Below are positions 6,687 through 19,098 of a DNA stretch of 64,000 nucleotides, piece by piece. A program made the translations under genes and the position numbers. The stretch comes from Serratia sp. H1w (GTDB taxonomy: Bacteria > Pseudomonadota > Gammaproteobacteria > Enterobacterales > Enterobacteriaceae): NCBI RefSeq assembly GCF_000633355.1, contig NZ_AYMQ01000047.1, positions 1 to 64,000 of the forward strand. Reading direction: 5' to 3'. Position 1 is the first letter of the stretch; each line of letters opens with the position of its first letter. The notes under the pieces were generated by a model. The model made no database searches. It saw only the letters and a list, made by a program, of their open reading frames with translations, and was not told the DNA's origin.

Positions 6687-7799
6687 TTAGAACTGGTAAA
6701 CCAGGCCTACAGCAACCACGTCGTCGGTATTGATACCGGCTCTGTCGGTAAATGTGCTGTCGTCCAGCAGGTTGATTTTGTAGTCAACATAGGTGGACAT
6801 GTTTTTGTTGAAGTAGTAGGTCGCGCCCACATCAACATATTTCAGCAGATCTTCGTCACCGTAACCGCCGCCGATGTCCTTGCCTTTAGACTGCAGGTAC
6901 GCCACGGAAGGACGCAGACCGAAGTCGAACTGGTACTGTGCAACCACTTCGAAGTTCTGTGCCTTGTTCGCGTAACCATACACCGAGCTATTGCTGCTAC
7001 CGAAACGGGTCGCATTGTAAGACTGGGTATACATTGCCGCCAGGTAGACGTTGTTGGCGTCGTATTTCAGGCCGCCGCTATAGGCTTCGGCTTTGTCACC
7101 ACGACCCAGAATGGAAGAGTTGAAGTTACCACCGTTCTGATCGTTGGTACGATCTGAACTGAAGTAGGCTGCGGCAGCACTGACGCCATAACCGATATCG
7201 TAAGATACGGACATACCGTAGCCGTCACCGTTCTGGTTCAGGACATCGCGGCCATTGTTGCTTTCTTCGCCGTTGCCATTTTTACCCTGATACTGCAGAG
7301 CAAAGTTCAGGCCATCTACCAGACCGAAGAAGTTATTGTTACGGTAGGTCACTACGCCGTTGGTACGTTGGAACAGGAAGTTGTCCGCGCCGTAGGTATC
7401 GCCACCAAACTCTGGCAGCACGTCGGTCCATGCGCCGATGTCATACATCACACCGTAGTTACGGCCGTAATCCAGTGAGCCGTAATCGCCGAATTTCAGA
7501 CCAGCGAAGCCCACACGGGTGAAGGCGTCATTTTCAGCTTCGGTTTTGTTCAACTGAACCTGATATTCCCACTCACCATAACCGGTCAGTTGATCGTTGA
7601 TCTGAGTTTCGCCACGCAGGCCAAAACGCATATAAGACTGATCGCCGTCGGTTTTATCGTTGTCGGAGAAATAGTGAAGACCATCGATTTTACCGAACAA
7701 ATCCAGTTTATTACCGTCTTTGTTGTAGATTTCTGCTGCACCTGCTGTGCCTGCCATCAACAGAGCCGGGACGATCAGGGAGAGTACTCGAAGTTTCAT
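6687..7799 (-). CDS. ompC: Outer-membrane porin OmpC
   Basis: The 370-residue precursor has a 21-residue signal peptide ending TAGA, then mature [24 protein letters not shown], the start of an enterobacterial general porin. The 16-stranded barrel pattern is clear, the constriction-loop L3 region holds [13 protein letters not shown], and the protein ends in VYQF with the C-terminal Phe needed for BAM recognition. I call it OmpC rather than OmpF because of its place next to micF and rcsD. The ATG at 7799 was chosen because the signal peptide starts there; an upstream ATG at 7853 adds a basic stretch unlike a porin start. Three OmpR-like boxes lie upstream, so osmolarity control by EnvZ/OmpR is expected. 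Confidence 0.93.
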   Translation of the reverse strand: MKLRVLSLIVPALLMAGTAGAAEIYNKDGNKLDLFGKIDGLHYFSDNDKTDGDQSYMRFGLRGETQINDQLTGYGEWEYQVQLNKTEAENDAFTRVGFAGLKFGDYGSLDYGRNYGVMYDIGAWTDVLPEFGGDTYGADNFLFQRTNGVVTYRNNNFFGLVDGLNFALQYQGKNGNGEESNNGRDVLNQNGDGYGMSVSYDIGYGVSAAAAYFSSDRTNDQNGGNFNSSILGRGDKAEAYSGGLKYDANNVYLAAMYTQSYNATRFGSSNSSVYGYANKAQNFEVVAQYQFDFGLRPSVAYLQSKGKDIGGGYGDEDLLKYVDVGATYYFNKNMSTYVDYKINLLDDSTFTDRAGINTDDVVAVGLVYQF

Positions 7800-7910
7800 C
7801 GTTATTATCCTTTTGTGTTTATGTCGAGCTACGGCCACTGCTCTTCTGAGCATTATTAGCGCGACTGTGCATTACCATTCTGGTAACAAGGGCTATATTA
7901 ATCCAGAAAG

Positions 7911-7971
7911 AAAATGATACCAAGTATCCGATAGTGTTTCATCTCAATAATTAAAGGTTTCAGAATGTAAA
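7911..7971 (-). promoter_or_regulatory. Three tandem OmpR boxes of ompC
   Basis: Read on the minus strand, three 20-bp units follow one another: the distal unit (7952-7971) TTTACATTCTGAAACCTTTA, the middle unit (7931-7950) with GATGAAACACTAT, and the proximal unit (7911-7930) with ACTTGGTATCATTTT. The distal unit is very close to the OmpR C1 box of E. coli ompC, and the order and spacing are the same. This fits cooperative binding of phosphorylated OmpR. Confidence 0.8.
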
Positions 7972-8113
7972 CACGAGCGAACTTTAACAAAAGTTTACCG
8001 ACAATAGCAATAAGGCATCGAAAGATAAAAAAATAAATTAAACCTTATAAAACAATAAAATATACAAATCTTTATAAAAACAAAGATAACCGAACAAAAG
8101 TTTATACTAATAA
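7972..8113. other. A/T-rich spacer between ompC and micF control sites
   Basis: No gene is visible. The stretch is strongly A/T-rich with many short A tracts, as in the ompC-micF intergenic region of E. coli, where H-NS, IHF and Lrp act. I cannot assign a specific site. Confidence 0.4.
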
Positions 8114-8155
8114 GCACGTTGTGCCAAAAACCCTGTCGACGCCTGACGCTATAAT
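8114..8155 (+). promoter_or_regulatory. micF promoter with mar-box-like site
   Basis: GCACGTTGTGCCAAA (8114-8128) fits the core of the MarA/SoxS/Rob site (GCAC, N2, W, N2, RYYAAA). A perfect TATAAT at 8150-8155 lies seven bases before the expected RNA start, and there is no good -35 element, as expected for a promoter activated by MarA, SoxS or Rob. Confidence 0.7.
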
Positions 8156-8161
8156 CACCCC

Positions 8162-8244
8162 GCTATCATCATTATTTTCATTATTACCTTCATTATCCGT
8201 ATGATAATTTTTGTAGTTACAACCGGCCATAGGCCGGTTTTTTT
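8162..8244 (+). ncRNA. micF: MicF antisense RNA
   Basis: The RNA starts GCTATCATCATT and continues with the U/A-rich CATTATTACC stretch that pairs with the ompF leader in E. coli. It ends in a terminator hairpin with a perfect 8-bp stem (AACCGGCC / GGCCGGTT) and a U run. It lies divergently from ompC, as in E. coli. MicF blocks translation of ompF mRNA with the help of Hfq; ompF itself is outside this window. The call rests on direct similarity of the 5' segment, position and terminator. Confidence 0.92.
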
Positions 8245-8245
8245 A

Positions 8246-8630
8246 TACCCAAAATCAGGTTAATAATTGCACCTAAAAAGCATTTAATGCACAAATCTAA
8301 TCACCGAAAGATATAATAAACATTATCAATCACCGCACAAATAGCTAAATTAATAACAGCAAAAACGCCAATAAAATAACCAACCCGCCATTTACTGGCT
8401 AAATATCCCGCACAAGCATACAAAATAACAATGTCTACACTCCATGCTTAAGCCAAAACAATATTTGTTTCTAAGGGAAATTATTTCACTCACCTCAGCG
8501 AGCAATTTAACCCCTACCATCTCCTGACAAGCCACGCAGTTGACGCGAATCCTTTCGACCCCGATCGCAGATTGTGATAAAAACAGGGGTTCATTTTAAG
8601 CCACCACCCAGAGCCGACCCCGATACCGAC
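8246..8630. other. Non-coding gap between micF and the MFS gene
   Basis: These roughly 385 bases are A/T-rich and hold no supported gene. A GTG at 8574 opens the MFS frame 57 bases earlier than the start I prefer. I see no convincing operator; the promoter of the MFS-rcsD unit is presumably here. Confidence 0.4.
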
Positions 8631-9782
8631 ATGACAGTTACTTGCAACGAACAAAGTAAGCTCGGCGTGCCCGCGCAGAATGCCACTCGTCTGGCCTTTT
8701 TTATCGCTGGCCTTGCCATGGCCACCTGGGCACCGCTGGTGCCTTTTGCCAAATCGCGTATCGGTATCGATGACGGTTCATTAGGCCTGCTGCTGCTGTG
8801 CATCGGGGTGGGCTCGATCATGGCAATGCCGTTAACCGGGCTATTGACCGGTAAATTTGGCTGTCGGCGCGTGATCCTGCTGGCGGGTGTCGCCCTGTGC
8901 ATTGATTTGCCACTGCTGGTGCTGATGGACTCTACCCTGGGGATGGCATTGGCGTTACTGCTGTTCGGGGCCGCGATTGGTATGATTGATGTTGCCATGA
9001 ACATTCAGGCCGTGGTGGTCGAACGCGCCAGCAATCGTGCCATGATGTCCGGCTTTCACGGTTTCTTCAGCGTCGGCGGGATCGCCGGTGCAGGTGGGGT
9101 TAGTGCGCTATTATGGCTGGGGCTGGGCCCACTACAAGCCACGTTGATCGCCGTCGTAGCCATCCTGGCGCTGCTGTTCATTGCCAGTAAGCACCTGTTG
9201 CGTGAAAGCGGCGGTGATAAAGAAGGCCCGATGTTCGTTCTGCCACGTGGCTGGGTGATGTTTATCGGCCTGCTGTGCTTTATCATGTTCCTGGCGGAAG
9301 GCTCGATGCTTGACTGGAGCGCCCTGTTCCTGACCACCTTACGCGGAATGGATCATAGCCAGGCAGGGCTGGGTTACGCACTATTCTCCATTGCCATGAC
9401 GATCGGCAGGCTGAATGGCGATCGCGTGGTGAACGCCATGGGCAGATATCAAGTGTTGTTGCTGGGTAGCCTGTGTGCGGCCATCGGTCTGGCGCTGGCC
9501 ATTGCCATAGACAGCGCCATAGCCTCTTTGATTGGTTTTATGCTGGTTGGCGTCGGGGCATCCAATGTCGTGCCGATCCTGTTTAGCGCCGCCGGGAACC
9601 AACGCATCATGCCAGCCAATCTGGCCATCGCTTCGGTCACGACGGTGGGCTATGCCGGGATCCTGGCTGGCCCGGCAGTGATCGGGTTAATCGCCCAGAT
9701 TTCCAGTCTGACGTTTGCCCTGGCCTGTGTCGCCGCATTACTGCTGGTCGTCACCGCCAGCGCCAAAGCGGTCACCCGTTAA
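8631..9782 (+). CDS. MFS transporter (YbjJ-like)
   Basis: The 383-residue protein has about 12 hydrophobic segments in two halves. The loop between segments 2 and 3 reads LTGKFGCRRVIL, a variant of the MFS G-X-X-X-D-R/K motif, and the family features MNIQAVVVER and GFHGFFSVGGIAGAG resemble the YbjJ group. Substrates of this group are not established; sugar-type permeases and drug exporters are both possible. Start choice is uncertain: ATG at 8631 and GTG at 8574 both lack a strong ribosome site. The gene is inserted between micF and rcsD, which are neighbours in E. coli, and ends only 18 bases before rcsD, so it may be transcribed with the Rcs genes. Confidence 0.85.
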   Translation: MTVTCNEQSKLGVPAQNATRLAFFIAGLAMATWAPLVPFAKSRIGIDDGSLGLLLLCIGVGSIMAMPLTGLLTGKFGCRRVILLAGVALCIDLPLLVLMDSTLGMALALLLFGAAIGMIDVAMNIQAVVVERASNRAMMSGFHGFFSVGGIAGAGGVSALLWLGLGPLQATLIAVVAILALLFIASKHLLRESGGDKEGPMFVLPRGWVMFIGLLCFIMFLAEGSMLDWSALFLTTLRGMDHSQAGLGYALFSIAMTIGRLNGDRVVNAMGRYQVLLLGSLCAAIGLALAIAIDSAIASLIGFMLVGVGASNVVPILFSAAGNQRIMPANLAIASVTTVGYAGILAGPAVIGLIAQISSLTFALACVAALLLVVTASAKAVTR

Positions 9783-9800
9783 TTTCAGGAACACGTCGCC

Positions 9801-12506
9801 ATGTTGCAAGAGAGACAGCTGACCATTAACTCCCGCTACATCACCCGCAGCTTCTGGCTGTTTATCATGCTGCTGGCCATGGCTATGGGTTTGTACAGTT
9901 ACAACTATACCAACGCCTATCTGACGGAAAAAAAACATGCCGTCAGTACCATTGCCAGCGCGCTGCAAAAGCGTATCGACAGCTACCGATCGCTGACCTA
10001 CCAAATCTACGATAAATTCGGCAATACCGCGTCGCTTCCTCTTGAGAGTAACCTACAGGAAACCCGCCTGCGCCCGGATGTCTATTACGTTGAGAAGCCG
10101 CGCGGCAAAACCGACGCGGTCATTTTTGGCAATCACGACAACGCTACGCTGGCAACGGTGGCCAATATTTCGGACTTCCTGGATAACCGCTGGGGAACCG
10201 AGACCGAAAACTATGCGATGTACTTTCTCAACGGGCAAGATAACAGCCTTAGCCTGGTGACAACCCAATCACTGAAAGAACTGACCTCGCGGTTGAAAGA
10301 AAACTACCTGACCACTTCGGTGTCAGATCGCCGCACCGAAATGCTGCAACAGGCCAATATGCTGGACGAGCGCGAGAGCTTTTCCGGCCTGCGCAAGCAA
10401 CGCTTTCAGAACGCCTATTCGTTTTCTATCCGCACCACTTTTAACCAGCCGGGCCATTTAGCCACGGTAATCGCCTTCGATCTGCCGATTAACGACATCA
10501 TTCCGTTGAATATGGCCCGCGCCAATTTCCTGCTGCTGCCCGATAGCGAAGAGATCGACGACAGCGTGGCGCCAAGCGAAACGGCAGTCACCGCCCAGGC
10601 AGCCTTGAAAGGCAGTTGGGTTGAATTCAGCGTTTCATTGCCCAATTCACCGTTAAAGCTGATTTACCGCGTTTCAGCGTTCAACCTGGCGATCGACCTG
10701 CTGCGTAATAACATCTGGCTGCTGGCGGTCAATCTGCTGTTGCTGGCGCTATCGATGGTGGGCATTTATTTCCTCCGCCAGCAATACATCCGCCCCAGCG
10801 AAAACATTGCCGTCGAGCTGGAGCTGCAACGCTCGCTAAACCAGGAAATTATCGCCAGCCTGACCTGTGGGCTACTGGTCTATGACTTCGCCGACAACAG
10901 CGTGATCGCCAGCAACAAGATCGCCGAACACCTGATGCCACACCTCAGCCTGCCTAAAATTGCCCATATGGCGGAACAACATCATGGTGTGATCCAGGCC
11001 ACGGTCAACAACGAAGTCTATGAGATCCGCATCTTCCGCAGTCAGCGAACGGCTGAAACCTACCTATTCCTGCTCAATGATCAGGATAAAGAAGTGATGG
11101 TAAACAAACGGCTGCAACAAGCTCGGCGTGAGTACGATAAAAACGTGCAGGCCCGCAAGCTGATGCTGCATAATCTGGGGATCGAGCTTAACCAGCCGGT
11201 ACGCCAAATGCACGAGTTGACCGTGAGTCTCAACCAGCCGTCGGATGCCGAACAGCAGCAGACGTTGCTCAAACAGCTCAATCTGGCCTCAGCCTCGGTA
11301 TTGGATCTGATCGACAATATCACCCTGCTCACCAGGCTGGAGACTCAGGACTGGCAGCCGGTGCGTCAACCTTTTAACCCTTCGGCCCTGCTGGATGAAC
11401 TGCTGCTGGACCTTCTGCCCGCCATCAACCAGAAAGGGCTGGCGCTGTTCAACCATGTGAATCTGGACGTGAACCAGCAGTACGTTGGCGATGCCGGTGC
11501 GCTGCGCAAAATCCTTTCATTACTGCTGCGCTATGCCATCATCACCACCGCCTACGGCAAAATCACTCTAGAGGTGGAACAGGAAGCCGATCGCCCTGAA
11601 AACCTGGTATTTCATATCAATGACACCGGCGCTGGCATCTCCAATGAAGAAATCAGCAATCTGAACTACCCTTTCCTTAGCCAAACGCTGGTCGATCGCT
11701 TCGATCACGGTTCGGGACTGACGTTTTTCCTGTGCAATCAGCTGTGCAAAAAGCTCAATGGCCAGTTGGATATCCGCAGCAAGATCGATATCGGCACCCG
11801 CTATACCATTCGTGTCACGATGGAACGGGAAAAAACAGACGAAGAGGCGACGGAGAAACTGCTCGATGGGGTAACGGCGCTGCTGGATATCACCTCTGAC
11901 GAGATCCGCCGTATCGTGACCCAGCTACTGGCTGGCTACGGGGCCAACTGCATCGTGGCCGAGGAGCACCAGAACAGCAGGGAATATGATGTATTGCTGA
12001 CCGATAATCCGCAGCAGGCCGACGACTATACGCTACTGCTTGCCAGCGATGAAGCGGGCTGGCAACAACTTGGCCATGGCTACATTCGCGTCAACTATAA
12101 CCTGCACAGTGCCATGATCGACGCAATGCTGATCCTGATCGAACAGCAGATGGCGGCACAAGAGCAGCAGGAAAACCCTGTAGAATCATTGACCGATAAC
12201 GTTCAACTGTATGAAAAACAATTGAGATCAAGTGATTACTATGGTTTGTTTATTGATACAGTACCCGATGATATCAAAAAACTGTATACTGAGGCGGGCA
12301 GCAGTGATTTTGCAGCGCTGTCCCAGACTGCACACCGCCTGAAGGGCGTGTTTGCTATGTTAAATCTGCTTCCCGGCAAGCAACTGTGTGAATCGTTAGA
12401 ACAGCACATCGCGGACGGTGATGCGCTCAAGATCGAGAATAACATCAGTCAGATTGATTTTTTCGTCAGTAGACTGCTGCAGCAAGGTAGCCAACAACAT
12501 GAATAA
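9801..12506 (+). CDS. rcsD: Phosphotransferase RcsD
   Basis: The 901-residue inner-membrane protein has a transmembrane helix near residues 15-32, a periplasmic domain, a second helix near residues 300-325, a degenerate histidine-kinase-like region, an ABL-type domain and a C-terminal HPt domain. The HPt phosphorylation site is His845 in TAHRLKGVFAMLNL. RcsD takes phosphate from the receiver domain of RcsC and passes it to RcsB; it has no kinase activity itself. Periplasmic segments DVYYVEKPRGKTDAVIFGNHDN and NGQDNSL match E. coli. The stop overlaps rcsB by eight bases, so the two are co-translated. The pathway senses envelope stress through RcsF and IgaA, which are not in this window. Confidence 0.96.
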   Translation: MLQERQLTINSRYITRSFWLFIMLLAMAMGLYSYNYTNAYLTEKKHAVSTIASALQKRIDSYRSLTYQIYDKFGNTASLPLESNLQETRLRPDVYYVEKPRGKTDAVIFGNHDNATLATVANISDFLDNRWGTETENYAMYFLNGQDNSLSLVTTQSLKELTSRLKENYLTTSVSDRRTEMLQQANMLDERESFSGLRKQRFQNAYSFSIRTTFNQPGHLATVIAFDLPINDIIPLNMARANFLLLPDSEEIDDSVAPSETAVTAQAALKGSWVEFSVSLPNSPLKLIYRVSAFNLAIDLLRNNIWLLAVNLLLLALSMVGIYFLRQQYIRPSENIAVELELQRSLNQEIIASLTCGLLVYDFADNSVIASNKIAEHLMPHLSLPKIAHMAEQHHGVIQATVNNEVYEIRIFRSQRTAETYLFLLNDQDKEVMVNKRLQQARREYDKNVQARKLMLHNLGIELNQPVRQMHELTVSLNQPSDAEQQQTLLKQLNLASASVLDLIDNITLLTRLETQDWQPVRQPFNPSALLDELLLDLLPAINQKGLALFNHVNLDVNQQYVGDAGALRKILSLLLRYAIITTAYGKITLEVEQEADRPENLVFHINDTGAGISNEEISNLNYPFLSQTLVDRFDHGSGLTFFLCNQLCKKLNGQLDIRSKIDIGTRYTIRVTMEREKTDEEATEKLLDGVTALLDITSDEIRRIVTQLLAGYGANCIVAEEHQNSREYDVLLTDNPQQADDYTLLLASDEAGWQQLGHGYIRVNYNLHSAMIDAMLILIEQQMAAQEQQENPVESLTDNVQLYEKQLRSSDYYGLFIDTVPDDIKKLYTEAGSSDFAALSQTAHRLKGVFAMLNLLPGKQLCESLEQHIADGDALKIENNISQIDFFVSRLLQQGSQQHE

Positions 12507-13149
12507 CCTGAACGTAATTATTGCCGATGACCATCCTATCGTACTGTTTGGCATCCGGAAGTCACTTGAGCAAATTGAGTGGGTGAATGTCGTTGGGGAG
12601 TTCGAGGACTCGACAGCACTGATCAACAATCTGTCCAAGCTGGACGCCAACGTACTGATCACCGATCTTTCGATGCCGGGTGACAAGTATGGCGACGGCA
12701 TTACGCTGATAAAATATATCAAACGCCACTATCCGCAATTGTCGATCATCGTCCTGACCATGAACAACAACCCTGCCATTCTCAGCGCAGTGTTAGATCT
12801 GGACATCGAAGGTATCGTACTGAAACAGGGTGCGCCTACCGATCTGCCTAAAGCGCTGGCTGCATTGCAGAAAGGCAAGAAATTCACGCCAGAGAGCGTC
12901 TCGAAGCTGTTGGAGAAAATCAACGCCAGCGGTTACGGTGATAAACGCCTCTCCCCGAAAGAAAGTGAAGTGTTGCGCCTGTTCGCCGAAGGTTTCCTGG
13001 TGACCGAAATCGCCAAAAAACTGAACCGCAGCATTAAAACTATCAGTAGCCAGAAGAAATCAGCCATGATGAAACTGGGTGTTGATAATGATATCGCTCT
13101 GCTGAACTATCTCTCCTCCGTCAGTATGACGCAGTTGGATAAAGATTAA
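12499..13149 (+). CDS. rcsB: Response regulator RcsB
   Basis: The 216-residue length and sequence are those of RcsB. The receiver domain has the acidic pocket Asp10/Asp11 and the phosphorylation site Asp56 in TDLSMP, with Lys in VLKQGAP. The C-terminal LuxR-type helix-turn-helix is KRLSPKESEVLRLFAEGFLVTEIAKKLNRSIKTISSQKKSAMMKLG. RcsB acts as a homodimer or with partners such as RcsA to control capsule, flagella and envelope genes. The start ATG lies inside the end of rcsD. A bidirectional terminator separates it from the convergent rcsC. Confidence 0.98.
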   Translation: MNNLNVIIADDHPIVLFGIRKSLEQIEWVNVVGEFEDSTALINNLSKLDANVLITDLSMPGDKYGDGITLIKYIKRHYPQLSIIVLTMNNNPAILSAVLDLDIEGIVLKQGAPTDLPKALAALQKGKKFTPESVSKLLEKINASGYGDKRLSPKESEVLRLFAEGFLVTEIAKKLNRSIKTISSQKKSAMMKLGVDNDIALLNYLSSVSMTQLDKD

Positions 13150-13168
13150 GCCAGCAGGCAAGTAGAAA

Positions 13169-13190
13169 AAGGGCGCTCTTATGCGCCCTT
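13169..13190. terminator. Bidirectional terminator between rcsB and rcsC
   Basis: AAGGGCGC and GCGCCCTT form a perfect 8-bp stem around TCTTAT. T-rich tracts flank both sides (TTTTGTGTTT after it on the plus strand, TTTTTCTAC after it on the minus strand), so it can serve both convergent genes. Confidence 0.85.
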
Positions 13191-13196
13191 TTGTGT

Positions 13197-16067
13197 TTAT
13201 GTATTTCCCAACTCGGCCCTGGACCGCCGCACTCGTTGGCTGTAATAACCCAGCGGCTGTTCCAGCGTCTCCAGCGTGACCGGTTTCGACAGGCAATTAT
13301 CCATCCCGGCCTCAAGACAGCGCTGTTTCTCTTCCGCCAGGGCATTGGCCGTCACCCCAATCACCGGGGCCGTGAAATTCGACTGACGCAGGTTGCGAGT
13401 CAACTCATAGCCATCCATATTCGGCATATTGACGTCGGTCAATATGATATCCACCGCGTTGCGTTCCAGAACACCAAGCGCATCGACACCGTCATTGGCG
13501 GTGATCACCTGATACCCCAGCGATGCCAGCTGATCGGACAGTAAGCGCCGGTTAATCGGATGATCGTCCACCACCAGCAGGCGAATATCCCCGTTGTCTG
13601 CCTTGTTGGCCTTAACCGGTAACGGTAGTTGCACCAATGCCTTGTCGTTTTCGGTCACCACGCCAAACAGCCGATTCAACAGCTGGATGGCATCCCGCGG
13701 CGTAGAAGTGCTATGCAGCCAGTAACCTGGATGCGTTTCCAATGACGGGCCGATATGCGCGATGGAGAGTTCGATCTGTGCCAACAACGGGGTATCGACC
13801 TGCATTGGATAATCGCTGAGTAAAACGTCCTCTGCCGCGGTGGGTTGCCCCTCATAACGTAATACCTTGGCACCGTAGCCGCCAAGAATGGCCTCTAGGT
13901 AGCTTTCCAACCGTTGATTGCGAATTTGCAGCCACAGATTTCTGCCCTGCCAGGTATCGCTGGCCTGCGGCGTCGGGAACAACGCCCCGAACAGCGGGAT
14001 ACGAATGGTAAACAGGCTGCCGAGGCCAGGCTCGGACTCCACCGCAATATCACCGTCCATCAGGTTGATCAGCTTTTCACAAATCGCCAACCCAAGCCCG
14101 GTGCCCTGGAAATGGCGCTGTACCCCGCTACCCACCTGGAAGAATGGATCGAACAGACGCAGTATCTCTTTTTCTGGAATGCCGACACCGGTATCGCGCA
14201 CGCTGAATTCCAGATAGCTGTCACGGGTGCAAACCTGCAAGATGATACAGCCGGTGTCGGTAAACTTGATGGCGTTATTCAACAGGTTGGACAACACCTG
14301 CTGCAAACGCACCGGATCGCCATTGATGCGCTCAGGCACCCCTTGTTCAATAAAGCAGTACAGGCCGAGCCGTTTTTTCACCACCAGCGGCAAATAGTTG
14401 CCCGCAATATGGGTGATCACTTCCAGGCAAGAAAACTCTCGTGGCTCGATCTTCAACTGCTCCGATTCGATCTTGGAGAAGTCCAGGATGTCACTGATGA
14501 TCTTCAACAACAGCCCCGAGGAGTTGTTCATCGCGTTGACCAGGCGATCGACCCCTTGCGGTAACGCTTTGGTCTGTAGCAGATCCAGGTTGCCGATGAT
14601 CCCGTACAGTGGCGTGCGCAGCTCATGGCTGACGGTAGCCAGGAACATCGATTTGGACTGGCTGGCCTGCTCCGCCGCCGCCGCCATTTCTTGCAGCGAC
14701 TCTTCCATTTTGACGCGGGCGCTAACGTCAACCAGCACGCAGATAGCCACGTCCTCATTACGGTAGCGGGAGTGCACAAAGCTGATTTGCAGGTTGTTGT
14801 TACTGGTCATCACATCAACAAAGTTGACCTGCTGCTCGCAGATAATGCGTGTAATGCGATCGCGGTCCTCGTTGGTCAACAGGTTGATATAGTTGTGCGC
14901 CAGCTCATTACTCAGAATGTTGGTGCCGTCACTGATGCGCAAAATGCAGATGCCCACCGGCGCCGAAGCCACGATTTTACGGTTGAACTGTTCATGCTCC
15001 TCCAATCGGAAGGCATTCTCTTCTGCGGGCAGGAACATCTTGCGTTCGAACAGCCACGCCAGGCTGAACAACACCACGGCGGACAGCAGATTCAGCAGCA
15101 CCGCGTTGAGGATCAGCATTCTGAAACGCTCGACCACGCTTTTCACCGGCAAAGAATAGACGATGCTGAGCGACGAAGGCGGCAGCGCCTTCTTCATGAT
15201 CAGATCCTGGTAACTGTCGACATAGCCAAAATAAGTGTGCTCCTGCGGATAAACGTTGAGCGAGGAGGCATAGCGATCGCCATTGGCCAGTTGCAGCACC
15301 GATTCGTTGTTCTCATCCAGCAGATTGACCCCCACCGGCAGGTTGCTGGTGGTGACAAAGTCCTCCAGGCGAATGGTCTGTTCAATCCCCAGCAACGCTT
15401 CCAGCTTGTTGCCGACGTACACTGGAGTCATCACATACAGGTAACCCACATCAGGCCGCTGCTGGCTGGGGCTGACCCAGTAAAGGTTGTTGTCTTTATC
15501 GGCACTGTTGGCAGCGTTACGGTATTTAAGGATGCGCTCATGCAACGCCTTCAAGACGTTTTGCCGGTCGGTAATGCCGTTGCTGCTGCCGAACTCCGTC
15601 ATGCACAGGCTGTCGCCGCCGATAAAAAATACCCGGTTCAGGTCATAGGCCGCGACAAAGTTTTCTTTCCAATATTGGATCAGGCCGTTTAGCGAAGTGA
15701 TGGAGTCACGGTAGTTGGAATTCAGCGCACAGTTGGATTCGGGGTACAGCGGCTTTAGCTCAGGCTGGAGGTCTTTGCCGTTCATCATGCCGGTGAACAG
15801 CTCCAGGCTCCCTACTGTACCATTGAGGCGGTTTTCCGCCATGTATTTGATGTCACGGATGATATCCGCCGAGTGACGAATGTAGCCCTGAGCCTGGTCA
15901 AAGTTGAGATTATATTCCTGCCTGATATCGGATTCTTTCTCATGCACGATATCCAGAATATAAAATGTGGTCAGCAGCGCTCCCAGCGACCACAGCATGA
16001 TCGCCAACACCCGAAACAGATAACGGGAAATTTTTAAGGTGGTACGAAAGGAAGCTAAATATTTCAA
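13197..16067 (-). CDS. rcsC: Hybrid sensor kinase RcsC
   Basis: RcsC is the hybrid histidine kinase of the phosphorelay. By comparison with E. coli (MKYLASFRTTLK) translation should begin at a TTG codon at 16067, giving 956 residues; the frame stays open upstream to an ATG at 16166 that would add 33 residues without a clear reason. Visible parts are two membrane helices flanking the periplasmic domain (near residues 20 and 315), a PAS-like region, the phospho-accepting histidine in ATVSHELRTPLYG, the ATPase motifs NAIKFTDTG and DTGVGIP, RHFQGTGLGLAI, the ABL domain and a receiver domain with Asp878 in TDVNMPNMDG. It is convergent with rcsB, the conserved arrangement. Confidence 0.95.
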   Translation of the reverse strand: MKYLASFRTTLKISRYLFRVLAIMLWSLGALLTTFYILDIVHEKESDIRQEYNLNFDQAQGYIRHSADIIRDIKYMAENRLNGTVGSLELFTGMMNGKDLQPELKPLYPESNCALNSNYRDSITSLNGLIQYWKENFVAAYDLNRVFFIGGDSLCMTEFGSSNGITDRQNVLKALHERILKYRNAANSADKDNNLYWVSPSQQRPDVGYLYVMTPVYVGNKLEALLGIEQTIRLEDFVTTSNLPVGVNLLDENNESVLQLANGDRYASSLNVYPQEHTYFGYVDSYQDLIMKKALPPSSLSIVYSLPVKSVVERFRMLILNAVLLNLLSAVVLFSLAWLFERKMFLPAEENAFRLEEHEQFNRKIVASAPVGICILRISDGTNILSNELAHNYINLLTNEDRDRITRIICEQQVNFVDVMTSNNNLQISFVHSRYRNEDVAICVLVDVSARVKMEESLQEMAAAAEQASQSKSMFLATVSHELRTPLYGIIGNLDLLQTKALPQGVDRLVNAMNNSSGLLLKIISDILDFSKIESEQLKIEPREFSCLEVITHIAGNYLPLVVKKRLGLYCFIEQGVPERINGDPVRLQQVLSNLLNNAIKFTDTGCIILQVCTRDSYLEFSVRDTGVGIPEKEILRLFDPFFQVGSGVQRHFQGTGLGLAICEKLINLMDGDIAVESEPGLGSLFTIRIPLFGALFPTPQASDTWQGRNLWLQIRNQRLESYLEAILGGYGAKVLRYEGQPTAAEDVLLSDYPMQVDTPLLAQIELSIAHIGPSLETHPGYWLHSTSTPRDAIQLLNRLFGVVTENDKALVQLPLPVKANKADNGDIRLLVVDDHPINRRLLSDQLASLGYQVITANDGVDALGVLERNAVDIILTDVNMPNMDGYELTRNLRQSNFTAPVIGVTANALAEEKQRCLEAGMDNCLSKPVTLETLEQPLGYYSQRVRRSRAELGNT

Positions 16068-16168
16068 TCTTGCACCATGCCAGAGTAAGTGGTGACGAGC
16101 ATCATCTGTAGCAAAACGAGGATCCGCGAAACACCGACAAACGAACCCGGCAATTAAACCACACAACT

Positions 16169-16201
16169 AAAAAAGGGCCTAGCATCGCTGCCAAGCCCTT
16201 T
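16169..16201 (-). terminator. Terminator of gyrA
   Basis: On the minus strand AAAGGGC pairs with GCCCTTT, with TGGCA/TGCTA pairing inside the loop, and six T follow. It lies 27 bases past the gyrA stop. Confidence 0.75.
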
Positions 16202-16227
16202 CTGATCCAACCAGACTCTACGACGTC

Positions 16228-18957
<2,730 letters not shown>

Positions 18958-19098
18958 TTACGGGGAAATTACCGGCGCTGTTTCGGTGAAATGTGCGGGT
19001 CTGCGGGTTAAAAAAGCCCCGATAACAACAGCGCTGCGCCAAGCGTGCCGGAACATGTATAATCTGCGCCATAACAGAACCAGGAGCCAATAACGCCC

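Noticed and set aside
14625-15692. Long plus-strand frame (355 codons) opposite rcsC
   Set aside because: It is the antisense shadow of a well-supported gene, rich in Gln, His and Val from reverse-strand codon use, with no ribosome site or family likeness.
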